From Blastomussa wellsi (taxonomy: Eukaryota > Cnidaria > Anthozoa > Scleractinia > Plerogyridae): a stretch of DNA of 64,000 bases. The position numbers were made by a program, and so were the translations under genes. The stretch spans positions 34,688,324 to 34,752,323 of the forward strand of contig OX393561.1 of assembly GCA_947652115.1 (NCBI GenBank), read 5' to 3'. This document shows positions 12,001 through 22,570 of the stretch, in pieces. Under the pieces are notes generated by a model that was not told where the DNA came from, made no database searches, and worked only from the letters and a program-made list of their open reading frames with translations. Position 1 is the stretch's first letter. Every line of letters starts with the position of its first letter.

Positions 12001-15000
12001 TTAGCTGACCTCATTCCATACATTGCAGCAGTTTTCAGCAGGGCATTCAGTTAAATAGTCATGATACATTATTTGACAATATCTATTGTTCTATTTAAAG
12101 GAGCTGCGTCATGGTTGGTGCATTTTTCAAAATCATCGTCATTTGTAATCTGTCTCAATCTTCTCCATCCTTAACCATCCTTGTTCCTTTTTGGTTTAGT
12201 ATCACCTCATTGACGTTTTTCTTCCATAGTAAACCCCTTAGTTTTAGATTCCCTACGTTTTAAGGGTAATTTTGTTTTTCGCAAAAAAAAATAACCCAAA
12301 ATGTTGTGACGTAGCTCCTTTAAGCAATTAAACTAAGATTTTCAGGAGTTTAGTGCCTAACAAATTCTACATCGGAAAAAGCAACTTAATTTTTCTTTTC
12401 ATCTTAGTCCTTTTCAACGTTTTCATTTGCAATAGCCACATCTCAAATATTCAATCTGTTCACTGCAATTTCTTGACCACTAAAACAGAACGGTTATATT
12501 CTCAGCCAAAGTTGGCAAAAATCTTCTCCGAAGCACTGTTCAATGTTTAAAATACTCTTTAGCCAAAACCAGCAATGTTGTAACATGATCTTCTCATGAC
12601 ACTCTGCCACCGGGTACAAACAGCAAAAAATTAATCTTGTCATGCTTTCTGGTTCTCCCAGAGAGTTTCAAAGCAATGATTTATTATAGGGTTCATATTC
12701 AGGGCTGTTTCATAAGGAAATTTGGGATTGTTTATCATGCAATGAATATCGACATCTGCACTCAGAGTCACAAAATGGGGTGTTGAATCAAACAAACAAG
12801 CTACTGTACAGTACTCACAATGCTTAGGGGTAACTGGAACCTGTATGCTCACTGAAGCTAATAAACGCAAGATCTCTGTATCTCCTGGAAGACAACCATA
12901 ATTTTACAACATCAAAACAATGCAGTACAAAAACCTGATAATGCGTGAGATTGAAGTTTTTGACCCACATGCGTCAGACTCATGCCTAATGCGTGAGAAT
13001 TGGCAGGTATAATATTGATTTCTTTATTACATAATTGTCTTTAATTTTAAATTATTTATTTACAAAGCAATTAATTAATTTACTTATATTTCTTATTTGA
13101 TATGTTATATCTTGTTTGTGCAATTATTTTCATTTATCAGACTAACCAGTGATGGTGGCCATGTCAAAAGCTGTACAACCATTCTTTTCCTGGATGTTGA
13201 CATTAGCTCTTGAGTCAATCAGTAGCTTAGCAACTTCTTTGTGTCTGAAATGTATCACAAAAACAATCACCGAACAACGCAAGAATACTAAACATTTTAG
13301 AACCCAACTTTGAGATTCACTATTAAATCCTGCTTTAACCCATTGACTCCTAAACCGGCCATCACGGCCGTGACAGACCTTGACCTTTGTTCCGCTTCTG
13401 ACGTCATCAGCTCTGACCCATTTATCCCAGTTTTACAGAAGGACAAGAGCTTTCCAATGATACCCAGATGATATTGATTGGGCCAATGGAGCTTGAAATA
13501 TGCAGGAAAAAGCGAGCACATGAACAATATGGCGGCTTTTCCCATTGGGAACGGTGATCTATATTTTTTATTGCAGAATTTTGGTGTACTAATTATCGTC
13601 TTTAACTTAAAAAAATAAAAAGAAAAAATTTTGGATAGGAAAAAAAGATATAGTTAAAACCTCTCAGAAAATCGTTACTCGAGTAGGAAGGAAAGCGAAA
13701 ATTAAAAATAAAGAAATCGAAAAGCCTAAAGACGTGGGTCACTTTCTCAAAATTTTAATTTGTGCGCATGCCCAAGCTAAAATATTGTTAAATGTGATAC
13801 TAGTGAAAAACCTGGCATGCCTTCATTCTGCAAATGCATTTTGGAGAAATTTGAAGCATATTTAGACTATAACTGACTAGAAAATGTTCAAAATGTCTAA
13901 AAAACATGTTTTTTCAAAAATCTCCAGGAGTCAATGGGTTAAATATGTTAATTCATGGTGTACAGTCTTCCAGACCATAGAAATGTCCAAAACTATCCAG
14001 TTAAACCACCTCCCTAATGGCTTTTGGTTCCACTAAAGTTGTGAATATTTAATTGCATAATTTCTGTCATCTGTAAGAGTGCAGGGAGGTGGGAAGACCT
14101 CATGATTAGTGTGCAAGACACTGGAGATTTTGGATCAGATGATCTGGGTTTGAGCCCTAGCTGGAGGGATACTGTGTTGTGTTCTTGTTATTGTGAAAAT
14201 ACTCAGCCACTTGAAACTGGGATACTATCAAAATCACTTGAGTGGTAAAATGCGGCCGCTAAATTTCGTCTTGCATTGGCGTCAATCTTGATCATGTGAA
14301 TTAAAAACTTTTATCATGTGGACACTGTTTATTCGTCGGAAAGGCAACAAAAAGCTTTGTGATGTTCAGATGCTCTCTGCTGCAAATTAAACAGTGTAAA
14401 ACCCATTAAAATTAAACAAAACCTGCCTTTCTTTCAAGCTGAATATATGTTGTGAGTTTTCCAAATCTGTTCCCTCAATAGCGTCATTATTGTTGATACA
14501 AATTCTGGAAGAGACCGTTAAAATGACATCATCGCTGACAAGACGCTTGCAAACACAAACCACGTGACAATTATTCTCACCTTTCGTGTTAAAATTGAAC
14601 TGCTTCAAGTTCAGATTTCTACCTACAGTTTTACCACTATAGTGATTTTGATAGCAAGCTCCTACAGGCCTGATATGCCCCTAGGCTTGCACACAGACCA
14701 TGGGAAAATGTGGTGGATTTGCTAATTCTTACCCATAGTAGGTTGCTTGCATCAATGCCGTCCAGCCACTGACTTTGTCTTGCTTATCAATATTTGCGCC
14801 ATAATGGATCAGTATCTGTACTACTGCCAAGTGCCCGCCCATAGCAGCATACATTAATGGCGTTGCACCGTCTTCATCTATACCAAATCAAAGAAACACA
14901 TTAATGGACAATTTCAACATAACACACTCAATTCTAAGAACAATGTACTTTGTGCGAGGCATGGTGGTACAGGGCTTGAGATGGCTGGGCCTGTCTTGTG

Positions 15001-18000
15001 GCTGTTTTGTTAGCATCACTTCTTACTCTTACTGAACCTCTCCTTCCCCTGGCCAGGTTTTGTTCATAAGCTGATTTAAAAACCCTACCCAGGATTACAA
15101 GTTGATCAAGTGTTCTCTTGCAGCCTGGCTGAAAATAAGAGTCGGGCATCAGACAATAGCCGGCCAATATTTGATTAACTACTTTCCCATACACGGATAA
15201 GAAGAAATAATCCTGGTGGACTGGAGATGAGCAATGATCTGATGGCCCACTAGATGCAAGTTAACATTGTACTTTTTTTTTTTTACTTTGTTTACTGAAA
15301 ATAATTTTTACCTCTGGCGTTAATGTCAACTTCCCCCTGGTCCAGTAAATCTTTGACAGATGCTAAGTTACCTGTGATTTAAAGAAAACCAAATAAGATT
15401 TACTAATTTCTCATTTTCATGAGCTACTTAACATTTAAACCAAATAAAAGCAATCTATACCAGGCCATAACCAGACTTTTGACAAAGGATGAGGCAAAAG
15501 TTGTGAACACTGAAGACGCTAGCTGCTAGGGGGTCTACAGTATCTCTGCTGCACCCCCAATAACAATTGCAACTTCATCTCCAGCTAGGGCACTTTCCTA
15601 AAAGCACCCTGGGGGCGAGGTTGCCCCCAGAAATTTTTGAAACTGCATACTGTGAGGCATTCCTTAAGAAAAATCAATTTTGCTCAACTGAAAATTATTT
15701 TCCAAACTGAACATATTTCACTTTTCAGTCATTTTGGGGTAAAATCTACATAAGGAAACTGCATCATCTTGCCTCTTGCTAGCTGTGGCCCTGCTATATG
15801 ACACAAGACTAACTATATGCGAATACCTTTTTACCTCAGTACCCTATTGGCTGCAGGTTTAATTTCACTGGCCAATGGATTTGTAGTTGCTCAAGGGGTG
15901 GAGGGAGGGTCTGCTGGCCTTCCTGTATGTATTTCAAGGTATGAAAGACCATCAAGGATATTGAATACCTGTTAACCCTTTGAGTAGTAGGCCTGATGGC
16001 AGTTAAGTAGCAATAAGCAGATATAGAGACCACAAACTTGCTTGGGAGCCATCTTCAGTTTACAACCCAAAAGGACTGTACCACTTAGCATGCTAAGGTT
16101 TGTTTTTGTATGGCGTGATAATTCATAAGAGATAGTAATAAAACAGTTTTTAGTTCCAAATTTAACAAGATGAGCCCCCCCCCCCAATTACCTATTAATG
16201 AAGTTTTGTAAGCGTAGTTGAAAGTCTTCCAACATGCTACCATGAAGAAGGCAGCACTGCCAAAATGCCAGTGAACATAAACTGAACTTAATAGCATTGA
16301 AGAATACCAAAACTTTTGTATCAACATCATGGTACATACCACTCCTTGCAGCCTCAATGATACTTGGTCTAACAAACTTTGTACCTACAATAACCAACAC
16401 AGTACAGTTACTGTAATAACTTCAGCCTTTGTACTATTTGTCAACTGATTTTATTATACTCTGTAATTACAATGATCAAAGCTGAAGCTAACAAGGTCAA
16501 ATTGAAATTTTGAAATGCTAGTCTTAAAGGGCAGAGAAAATAAACTAGACAAGCCCAGGTAAGGGCCTAAGAACACTTCTCATCTTCACATCAAGCAATA
16601 AGACTGAGAGACATACTATATGTCGCTCCATCATACCCTGCAGAACAAGTGGTTTAGTGGGGGCAGAATACATTCATGGAGGGTGAAAAACCTGGCGTTT
16701 AGGATTTATTTTTCACTTTGTGCTCACAGCCTCTTGCTACATACTTGTTGTGCTTGCACTCTGTGATCTTTCCTGCTAAACGGGTCTCGGTTCTGAAGGC
16801 TACTCAGTAATGTGCTATTCACTTGGGCTGCCTGCAGGGAGCCCAAGGTTAAAAATGGCCTTCGTGTTTTCTGCCTTGGGTCACAAATCGTCGTCTGGGC
16901 CCTAACGCGCATGCATGCCTTCTTATTGTCTCTGCGCATGCGCATGATTAGAGGGCACGCACAGACGCACATGGTGGATTTATATCAAGCGTCGTCCTTG
17001 AAAGGAAGCACGAATACTATGATTTCTTCTCCGCTCAAGCTACATACAAAAGAATCTCAAGAACCCGAATGAGCTTTCCAATGTTAATCATGTAAAGAAG
17101 CATTTGCATAAGCGTTATCGTGTATTTAGCACATTGGATATTGGTTTTTGTGAGATTCTCAACCTGAGACATGCTCAAGCAAAAGATCAGTGTTTGTGGT
17201 CTGCGAACTGAATGCGTGAAGTCTTTGAGAGTTCAATTTCTGTCAAAATTTAATTTAATTTGCACCGATTTCACATTTGCACAGTCAACACGAACGTTTT
17301 AGCTATCCTGACATCATCAATTCGCATATCAGAACCGTATACATATAATAACTTTACTTTCAAAAGCGATTATTCCCGAAAGCATACAAGAGACTTCACT
17401 GTGGGATGTTGTCCACAAATTCACAAGATTGTTCTTCTTCTCTTCAACTTTTCACGTACAAAATGGACGATTTAACGGAGTACGTGATCTTTCAAACACA
17501 AGATATCGATCCTCGTCAATTAGCTTGACAGATTTTATTACACATCGTTATGCCACGTGCAGAGACCTGTCCGATTACGAAAGGAAACAGACCCTCACAA
17601 AATCGGTTGCGTGCTATTTTATTTCGAAATAGCATGGAAGTGAGGTTCATAACCGCTGCGACCAAAGGTTTTTTTCGCGCGAAACGATCGCGGCTTCGCC
17701 TCACAATGATAGCGCTTTCGCTACAAAAAAAACCATCTGGCACCCAGGGTATGTTTTCTCCAAATAGACTGAGAGTCAGTCAAGAGTCAGGCCCATGCAG
17801 CGAATTATTGTAAATTTAAATTGATTTCAGACATAGAAAAGAACCCTGGTCCTACCCCAATGCACGTCGACTCTAGCGAAACAATAGCAGCACCATATAG
17901 CCAAGGTAAAGAGTTAGTATTTGGACAAAATGCAGGGCAACAAACAAAATGAGTTTGTGTTCTTTGATTTACAATTCAAGACAAAGGATTAGTTCAGGTC

Positions 18001-21000
18001 ATGATCTCATCAACATAATGAATATTGGAAATCAATTGTATTCAAATTTGTCTCAGTTAGCAAGACAGTCGTATTTAATGCAGACAGAATTGCCAACAAT
18101 GTTAAATGTGTTTGAGGCTGTCTATCAACTAGAATACAGGGTAAAATATGCTGGAGCTGTAAAACAATCAACAAAAGACAACGGAGATTTCACCATGTCA
18201 AAATTCTGACATTCACAGCTTGATAGGCCAGAAAAGAAGCCCAAGTTCACACAGATATGCTTCTTGTTCTCGTTATGACTCATGACTCCAACGATCTTGT
18301 TTTAACTGGATCACAAACAACAGTGTCAAAGGCAGAATCAGAAGAAAATGCTCTGTTCATGTGACTCCAATTCAAATTCCACCAAGCTTATGACTGCAGA
18401 TTTAAATTTTCATTATGCAGTAAGTGCTATTCTCTGTGTTACTACCAGTAATTGAACCAAACCGATTGTTCGATCAATCTAACTTAATTGAACCTAATCG
18501 ATTGAGTTAATGTGTTTGATTGGGTTAGGTAACCAAACACAATCAAACTCTCACGAAAGTTTTGAGCACTCAAATGCAATCAAATGAATGTTTGATTGGG
18601 GTCCATTGAATTCAAGTAGGGTATTTAGAGAGAAATTATTTAGATTTTAGATGGTGATCGATTGAGTTTGATTAGGTTTGATAACTTTGAAAATCAAACC
18701 CAATCATACTCGCTCAAACAATTTTTTGGTTTTATTGTTTTCCATTATCAAATCCAGTTGCAATCATTTGATTAAATTTGATAAAGTGAAGAGTTTGATG
18801 AGAAAGGTCTGGGCTATTGCAACTCCAGTTAAAACTACTCATATTAACTACATCACTAGTGAAAACCAGCTTCTAAAAGTCTTTCACCAAACATGACCAA
18901 AACCAATCAACCTAAAACAGTTGATCCAAGTAAATCAAATGTGGTCTTGATGCATGACCATCTTCTAATCTGCCCAATGAATAAACAATATTCATATTAC
19001 CCGACGGCCCTGGGGCGAGAGTGATCTGCAGCATAGAGGAATACTAGTATTAAACAAAAATGGTATTTAATGTGGCCGAAGTGACAGAGAAGGCTAGCAT
19101 GGCTACTCATACTTGCCACGCACACAAGTTGTTTATTTTATACTTATTTGCAATTCTGTTAATTTATAGACAATTTAAAATTACATGATCAATCAAAAAA
19201 TTGCAAATTAAATGATCGTCAAACTATGGACACCACTATCGCTAAAGTAAAATGAAAAGCTGGTCTTTTGACCGAAGGTTTAATGTATTTGGCTCAAAAC
19301 GAATTTGGTAGTTTTGGTCAGTTTAGCGATGAAAGAAATGTGCAGATTGGGGATTAATTATCTTACGTTGAAACAAGCCTGATTCAACAGACCAATTTGG
19401 CTAACATGTTTACATCCTTGTTGCCACCCAATTCAGGTCATGTGATGATTCCTTTGGGATGTTACAATTGTGCAATTTGTCATACACAACTGATTGCATG
19501 CAAGTATGTACGAACAACACAATTGTAACCTCCCAAATGAATCATCACATGATCTGAATTGGGTAGTAACAAGGAGGTAAACACGTTAGCCAAATAGGTC
19601 TATTAATTTGTAAATCATCTTGGTCACTCCCACCAAATTGTTTTGCATTTTCGCTTAATTAAGGCATTCCTCTAACCAGCAGATAATTTATAAGTTCCAG
19701 AGCCTTGCAACTTTGGTGCCATTTTGGTTTTCCAGCACGCCAGCTGTAATTTTCATCATGGTTCTTTGTATTTTCGACGCGAGGTTCCCTGCATGAGCCT
19801 CGCATTCACGTTCAGAAGAGGGCTCTCACCCCAGGGTCGTCGGGGAATAGGAATATTTGTAATGATCATTTAATGATCGTTTTCAGTATATGGCCACTTG
19901 CAGTCAAATAACATGTGGTGTGATTACTGGTGGCGTAATTATGAGCTTGCATGGTAATTTGGCATGTTCATTGTCTGTTTGGTTCAAGATAACAAAACAG
20001 TTGTAACCTAATGCTCGGCTCATTCACTGACTCAACACCAATATCAGAGATGCCAACCTAACAAAATTGAAATCCGGGAGACTGCTAATTTTGCATCAAG
20101 ATATCTCTTCTCAGTCTTGAAAACAGAGTTAAAGATAGAGCTTTTCCAATTCACCTACAAAAATGTGTCAAACACTTTTCCTCCATATCCGGGAGATTGG
20201 GTGACCCATATGGGAGACCAGAGAGTTGGCATGAATGCAATTAAAAACATGTGGATAAATGAAACAGAGTTAGAAGTGGCTAGAAGTTACCTACACGTAC
20301 ACAAGTCACTTATTGACCTCTGGCATTCTTTTTGGCTGGCATCGCCTGCATGTTACACCTCAAAGTTTATCAGATTATAAGTGAAATTTCTGTCAAATAT
20401 TTTAATTCAAAGGGCTCAAAACAAAACTATCATCATGGTGTCATGTGGTCTTCAGGGCCTTTTCACTGATAATTGCTAAAGCCCAGAATCATAGATATTT
20501 GCCTACAACAACAAGAATAACCATGATCTTGAGCAATAATTCATTGGAATCCAGAGTTATGCAAACGATAAGCCCTATAAAATTATCACACCATGAGTTT
20601 GATATTGAGTGGTCTTTCTGCATAATTGCATAGGCATGCTTGATATGCGTTTCACTGACAACAAAAAGCTCCAGTGGTCCAAGATTGGGAAATGTATGAT
20701 AAATATATACAGCCTCGACCTGAAACTATATATTGTCCATCGGATTTGGAGCATGTATAAACGCCAATTAACCTCGAATTGATTAGTTGGTATCGTTTAA
20801 CTAACAAACCACATGCAACACTGATTTCAAACACAAAACAGCTTCAGACAATTTCATGCTGGAAGTGGCAGCGCATTGTTTGGAACATATATAAGCTCAA
20901 TGAACCTTTCGGCCGCAGACATTTAAGATATTTCACCCTTGTTAGGGACTATGTTTTGTTTGACACAGTGGCCATTCAGTAATTTACAACGCATGTTGTT

Positions 21001-21751
21001 CGGACACTAAATTACGAGTTAAAACACTTAAAACGATTTTACCTTTAATTGGCGGTCTTGTTGAAGTTCTTTCGTCGAGAAATCCTTGAACTTCAGTCTT
21101 TTGTCGAGTCGCAGCGATTTCGAGTGCCGTTTGATCTATATCGTTAAGAGCGTTCGTGTCCGCGCCGAACTCTACCAAGATTTGCGATGCAGTCATGTGC
21201 CCATTTAGAGCTGCCAACATAAGCGCTGTCCATCCCGTTGTTTCTTGTCTATAATTAACATCTGCCCCTTTTTCGAGGAGCAATTTTAAGGCCGCTTCGT
21301 GGCCATGTTGAGCGGCGTTCATTAACGAAGTATCGAGACTTAATTTCGAAGTGCCGTCCTCAGAATTCACCTGCACTGCTTCGATCAACATAGCGGCAAT
21401 CTGAACGTGACCGCATCTTGCCGCACAATCTAATGCCGTCGAACCTAGCCGATTTTCAATACGCACATCAGCTTTGTGTTGTATTAAAATCCAACAGACC
21501 ATGAAATGTCCGTAATAAGAGGCTAGCATTAGAGCCGTCCAACCGTAGATCGTCCTCGCTTCCAAACTCGCACCCCTCGACAATAACAAACGCACAACTT
21601 TTTCGTTGCCATTTGACGCGGCAGTGTGTAGAGCATTCACTCCCTCTTCGTCCGTCGAATCGATGTGAACACCTTTATCTAAGAGCGCTGAAACCATCGA
21701 CAAGTTCCCCTGTTCAGCACTCAACAATAGTCTACTGGTTTGGGCATCCAT
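42..21751 (-). CDS. ANKS6: ANKS6-like ankyrin-repeat protein, 13 exons visible, 3' end off window
   Basis: Exons on the minus strand: 21751-21043, 16384-16340, 15371-15312, 14877-14733, 13244-13147, 12884-12819, 11914-11821, 11634-11607, 9498-9291, 7903-7845, 7121-6972, 6112-6035 and 181-42. All have GT/AG borders and the phases join, giving 626 residues so far. Exon 1 (236 residues) holds about seven ankyrin repeats with [12 protein letters not shown] cores. Exons 2-6 add more repeats, including [13 protein letters not shown] and [11 protein letters not shown], which I recognise from vertebrate ANKS6. Exon 9 begins [13 protein letters not shown], matching the post-ankyrin WWNRMSNRFR region; exon 11 has [14 protein letters not shown]; exon 13 is Ser-rich. 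ANKS6 works in the inversin compartment of cilia with INVS, NPHP3 and NEK8 and binds BICC1 through a SAM domain; that domain should lie left of the window. A 4.7-kb transposon sits in the last visible intron. The start ATG at 21751 is the first in frame. Exon calls are by eye. Confidence 0.88.
1271..1347. repeat. Left terminal inverted repeat of the two-gene transposon
   Basis: Starts ATAGCCCTTTTTACAGTTCC and matches the reverse complement of 5864-5940 over 77 bp with four transition differences. The nuclease start codon lies 77 bp inside it, so the repeat probably carries that gene's promoter. Confidence 0.88.
1424..3328 (+). CDS. Transposon-encoded SWIM zinc-finger / YqaJ-like nuclease
   Basis: Intronless, 634 residues from ATG 1424. 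An in-frame GTG further upstream is not a plausible start. A SAP-like helical segment lies near residues 15-50 ([10 protein letters not shown]...LVLKVYALL). A SWIM zinc finger follows, with Cys191, Cys193, Cys205 and His207 (C-x-C...C-x-H). After an acidic linker comes a YqaJ-like exonuclease domain from about residue 390: a substrate-entry motif [15 protein letters not shown], then ASLDR (Asp479), MEIKSP (Glu494, Lys496) and YYIQVQGQL (Gln536/538), which are the metal-site and catalytic positions of the PD-(D/E)xK/lambda-exonuclease fold. It lies inside the terminal repeats of the element and converges on the transposase gene. A role as an accessory nuclease in transposition is inference; many cnidarian gene models of this type are transposon-derived. 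Confidence 0.87.
   Translation: MVLKYKDKEISTLDEIQKLKAKDLRDILRSHSETTGGMKADLVLKVYALLMRDVLPPSNANSGENEEVLPTQEQDQNQDEGDFKYEATMRRISALGWSSDLRHLPEMNFIQLYDYLVVSTRKYRHIVLKGTHYKKLKSYQFFFEGNVKKLETKIFENKTYVRANVLPSMKRTPYRVVVEFTPTCDVLHAACTCPAGLGMHGKGKCNHVGGVLFAIEDFIRRGLQNNPEPLTCTSRLSVWVVPRNQSVAAKPLDKVLIRKIRFGKKNIRTQPKIIKFDPRAPQQRGVDDKGFKELSENLQDCLPSSSFFLFHDLQSNCAGPNDQSTPTLDGGEEGQEDTGEEDQEATPFTDNFDIATDRFKCIVDEHVSNMTVSDEEISETERLTRGQNKNQLWFDKRRSLLTASNFGKASKTKVEPSKKLKSMLYTKFTTEAVQYGIESEEKAVALYIEEMAGKGITVKVDEVGLLQSKEKPFLAASLDRIIINVATNEKWGMEIKSPLSKAGMRVEDACKIKNFFLEKLNNGTIRLKRNHDYYIQVQGQLHSASNLALKGVVFVVYFGEGMPLFKENISFDSSRWNDELLPRLEYFFKRALFPEMLTKRVERGKLLYLHGGWQPYGQYSCTVNGLTLRFNRAQ
3329..3832. other. Intergenic spacer between the two transposon genes
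   Basis: AT-rich, no ORF of note. It should hold the two convergent 3' UTRs; AATTAATAAT-type runs near 3370 and 3680 could serve as poly(A) signals, but none is a clear match. Confidence 0.5.
3833..5770 (-). CDS. THAP-domain DDE transposase (DDE_Tnp_4 type), two exons
   Basis: Exon 1 is 5770-5473 and exon 2 is 5109-3833, joined across a GTAAGC...CAG intron in matching phase to give 524 residues. ATG 5770 is the first in frame. Residues about 20-105 form a THAP zinc finger: [10 protein letters not shown], the WCNLIKR core, CSEHF, and after the splice AEPSQFSW. A coiled coil ([20 protein letters not shown]) follows, then a helix-turn-helix ([20 protein letters not shown]). The DDE nuclease core shows IILDCTELF (first Asp), VMVDRGFDI (second Asp) and [12 protein letters not shown] (Glu). 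THAP domains bind the terminal DNA of several transposon groups. The gene looks complete, with no internal stop, so the element may be autonomous. The neighbouring nuclease gene is convergent, with about 500 bp between the two stop codons. Confidence 0.88.
5864..5940. repeat. Right terminal inverted repeat of the two-gene transposon
   Basis: Mirror of 1271-1347, ending in GGGCTAT. The transposase start codon at 5770 lies about 94 bp inside it, so both terminal repeats sit just upstream of a gene. Confidence 0.88.
6684..6837 (-). mobile_element. tRNA-derived SINE, family A copy 1
   Basis: Read on the minus strand, it starts with a tRNA-like head whose B box is GGGTTCGATTCC (6785-6796) and ends in a tail containing TTTTTCTCCGGGTTCTC. 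The same body recurs at 8925-9084, which supports a dispersed SINE family in this genome. It lies in ANKS6 intron 11. Confidence 0.7.
7453..7635. mobile_element. Foldback/MITE-like inverted repeat
   Basis: Arms beginning ATAGGCCATTTCAGAAAATA and ending in its imperfect complement enclose a near-perfect stem (CCCCAAAATTTTGCATAAGC against GCTTATGCAAAATTTTGGG). No coding capacity. ANKS6 intron 10. Confidence 0.65.
8149..8499. mobile_element. TIR element with hammerhead-like motif
   Basis: Inverted ends of about 40 bp (TCTCTCTAAGGAGTAAAA and its complement) bound 350 bp. The interior at 8211-8237 reads, on the minus strand, CTGATGAAGGGCTATAGCC followed by AAAACGTC, resembling a hammerhead core with GAAA changed to AAAA. 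Possibly a degenerate Penelope-related remnant. Confidence 0.5.
8925..9084 (-). mobile_element. tRNA-derived SINE, family A copy 2
   Basis: Minus-strand copy with an A-box-like TAGCATAGTGG and a B box GGTTCGATTCC, followed by the same tail as copy 1 (CTCCGGGTTCTCCTG). It is in ANKS6 intron 9 and diverged from copy 1 in the middle portion. Confidence 0.72.
9840..10012. repeat. 173-bp repeat, internal fragment of the TTAA-flanked element at 13335
   Basis: This segment, starting AGCGAGCACATGAACAATAT, recurs at 13511-13683 with the same length and about two mismatches. The second copy is internal to a complete TTAA-flanked element; this one lacks the ends, so it is a fragment or a shared module. 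Confidence 0.85.
10202..11086. mobile_element. 885-bp TIR element with AATTAC target duplication
   Basis: Ends are TGTAGCCTGCGAGCAGGCT on the left and the imperfect complement (GCTTGTTCACAGGCTACA) on the right, flanked on both sides by AATTAC. No convincing ORF inside. A related short element with GTTAGCCTGCGAACAGGCTC ends lies near 56590. ANKS6 intron 8. Confidence 0.6.
11440..11594. mobile_element. Foldback MITE beside the ANKS6 microexon
   Basis: Nearly full-length palindrome: arms CCTAAGCCATGTATTATACT and complement, with an inner stem around the CGTGTTTTCTACATTTCC and GAAATGTAGAAAACAC segments. It ends 13 bp from the 28-nt ANKS6 exon 8, directly downstream of that exon's donor site. Confidence 0.75.
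11607..11634 (-). CDS. ANKS6: ANKS6 28-nt microexon (exon 8)
   Basis: Exon 7 ends in phase 2 and exon 9 must start in phase 0 to give the conserved NWWSKM sequence, so a piece of length 1 modulo 3 is required. This 28-nt segment fits exactly. It has a pyrimidine-rich acceptor ending TTTTAG and a donor GTATTT, and encodes [10 protein letters not shown] after joining. A foldback element begins only 13 bp beyond the exon's 3' end. The call rests on phase and position and needs transcript support. Confidence 0.7.
12095..12323. mobile_element. TTAA-flanked MITE
   Basis: Bounded by TTAA on both sides, with inverted ends AGGAGCTGCGTCA and TGACGTAGCTCCT. About 229 bp, non-coding, in ANKS6 intron 6. 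Confidence 0.65.
13335..13942. mobile_element. piggyBac-like MITE with TTAA target sites
   Basis: Perfect ends TTAACCCATTGACTCCT and its complement AGGAGTCAATGGGTTAA enclose about 600 bp. TTAA target duplication plus a CCC terminus is the signature of piggyBac-group elements. No transposase ORF remains. An end resembling its right terminus (CCAATGGGTTAA) is also seen at about 58448-58459. ANKS6 intron 4. Confidence 0.75.
14090..14195 (+). mobile_element. tRNA-derived SINE fragment, family B
   Basis: Tail-less 5' fragment with a tRNA-like head (CTCATGATTAGTG ... GGGTTTGAGCCCTAGC, a B-box-like GGGTTTGAGCC) followed by TGTGTTGTGTTCTTG. The same head-body arrangement is seen in the longer minus-strand copies at 61358 and 62461. 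ANKS6 intron 4. Confidence 0.55.
17463..18209 (+). pseudogene. Decayed transposon-encoded protein with 2A-like motif (Helitron-type polyprotein fragment?)
   Basis: An ATG at 17463 opens a frame ([19 protein letters not shown]) with an in-frame TGA at 17526. The frame then runs to a donor-like CAG|GTATGT near 17749. After an acceptor TTTCAG, 17831-17853 encodes (D)IEKNPGP, which fits the 2A-like DxExNPGP pattern. The following frame ([24 protein letters not shown]) breaks just before MSLCSLIYN and resumes at 17949 through [22 protein letters not shown] recall closely similar sequence, with a Cys in the broken stretch, in TE-encoded cysteine-protease-like domains of large cnidarian and fish transposon proteins, but the superfamily is uncertain. 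Stop, frameshift and truncation show that it is dead. It lies antisense within ANKS6 intron 1. Confidence 0.55.
18460..18790. repeat. Inverted-repeat-rich stretch of TTTGATTGG units
   Basis: Many short direct and inverted copies of TTTGATTGGGTT and AATCAAAC give extensive self-complementarity. No coding sense. Probably a degenerate foldback element. Confidence 0.45.
19386..19604. mobile_element. Long foldback element (about 85-bp arms)
   Basis: Left arm AACAGACCAATTTGGCTAAC to CAATTGTG pairs with the right arm CACAATTGTAACCTCCCAAA to GGTCTATT with a few mismatches around a 45-bp loop. Non-coding, ANKS6 intron 1. Confidence 0.75.
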
Positions 21752-22016
21752 CGTTCGAATAATTGTCTCTCGTGTCTAGAGCCGAAAAGTAGCTGATGTC
21801 CTGTGAAATCATGGCCAACATGTTTCACAACTCGCAGCTCCCCACATATAGCTCATCTATCAAAGTTACATCCCGCAGAAAACCACGTTCAAAACGAAGA
21901 AAACTTTACCCAAACATTTTGCAGACTAATGAGTCATCAAGGTTTTGCGGATCGACAAAACCACACCGCGGTGACTGAGGGGCACGCTGTTTGATCAAGT
22001 AAAACTTGTCGTTCAA

Positions 22017-22024
22017 TGACGTCA
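22017..22024. promoter_or_regulatory. CRE/ATF palindrome upstream of ANKS6
   Basis: A perfect TGACGTCA lies 266 bp upstream of the ANKS6 start codon, in the presumed promoter. Functional use is inference. Confidence 0.35.
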
Positions 22025-22570
22025 CTGGAGGCAGTATATTGGTACATCCGTTTAGTCACGCCAATCAGCTTCCTCTTCTAGACTGTTCTACTCAGAAAGA
22101 AATTTACGAAATTTGCCCCAGTTTTCTTTTAATTTTCCTGCATTTTTCCTCAAAACAAACTAGCATTAAATATTTATTGCCTAACAATATCTGCAGAGAA
22201 TAAAAATTATTTTTAATTTGTGAAAGACGACTAAACATGTCGTCAAGCACATTTTGAACTGAAAAGGGGTTCAATGTGTGGGAAGGGATTGAAACTGTAT
22301 CGATTAATATAAACAGGAAAAGTATGTCCACTTGCCTAATCATGTATTCTGTGGAGGCTGGAAATTATGTCTGTGAAAGACTAAACATGATGTCAAGTAC
22401 ATTCCGATGCGAGACTCACTTTTGAACTAAAAATAACAAAACCCTTGACTGTCGAGGAAAGGGTTTCTTTGGGTGGGGGGATTGAAACTGTAGCAAATGT
22501 AAACGGGAGGATAAACATAGAGCTAGAATAACTACTGTTCTTCCGCTCTACTTAACCAGCCGGTAAACAT

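Noticed and set aside
20117..20380. 87-codon ORF with [17 protein letters not shown]
   Set aside because: Lies in ANKS6 intron 1 on the opposite strand, low-level repeat character, no splice sites or homology that I recognise.
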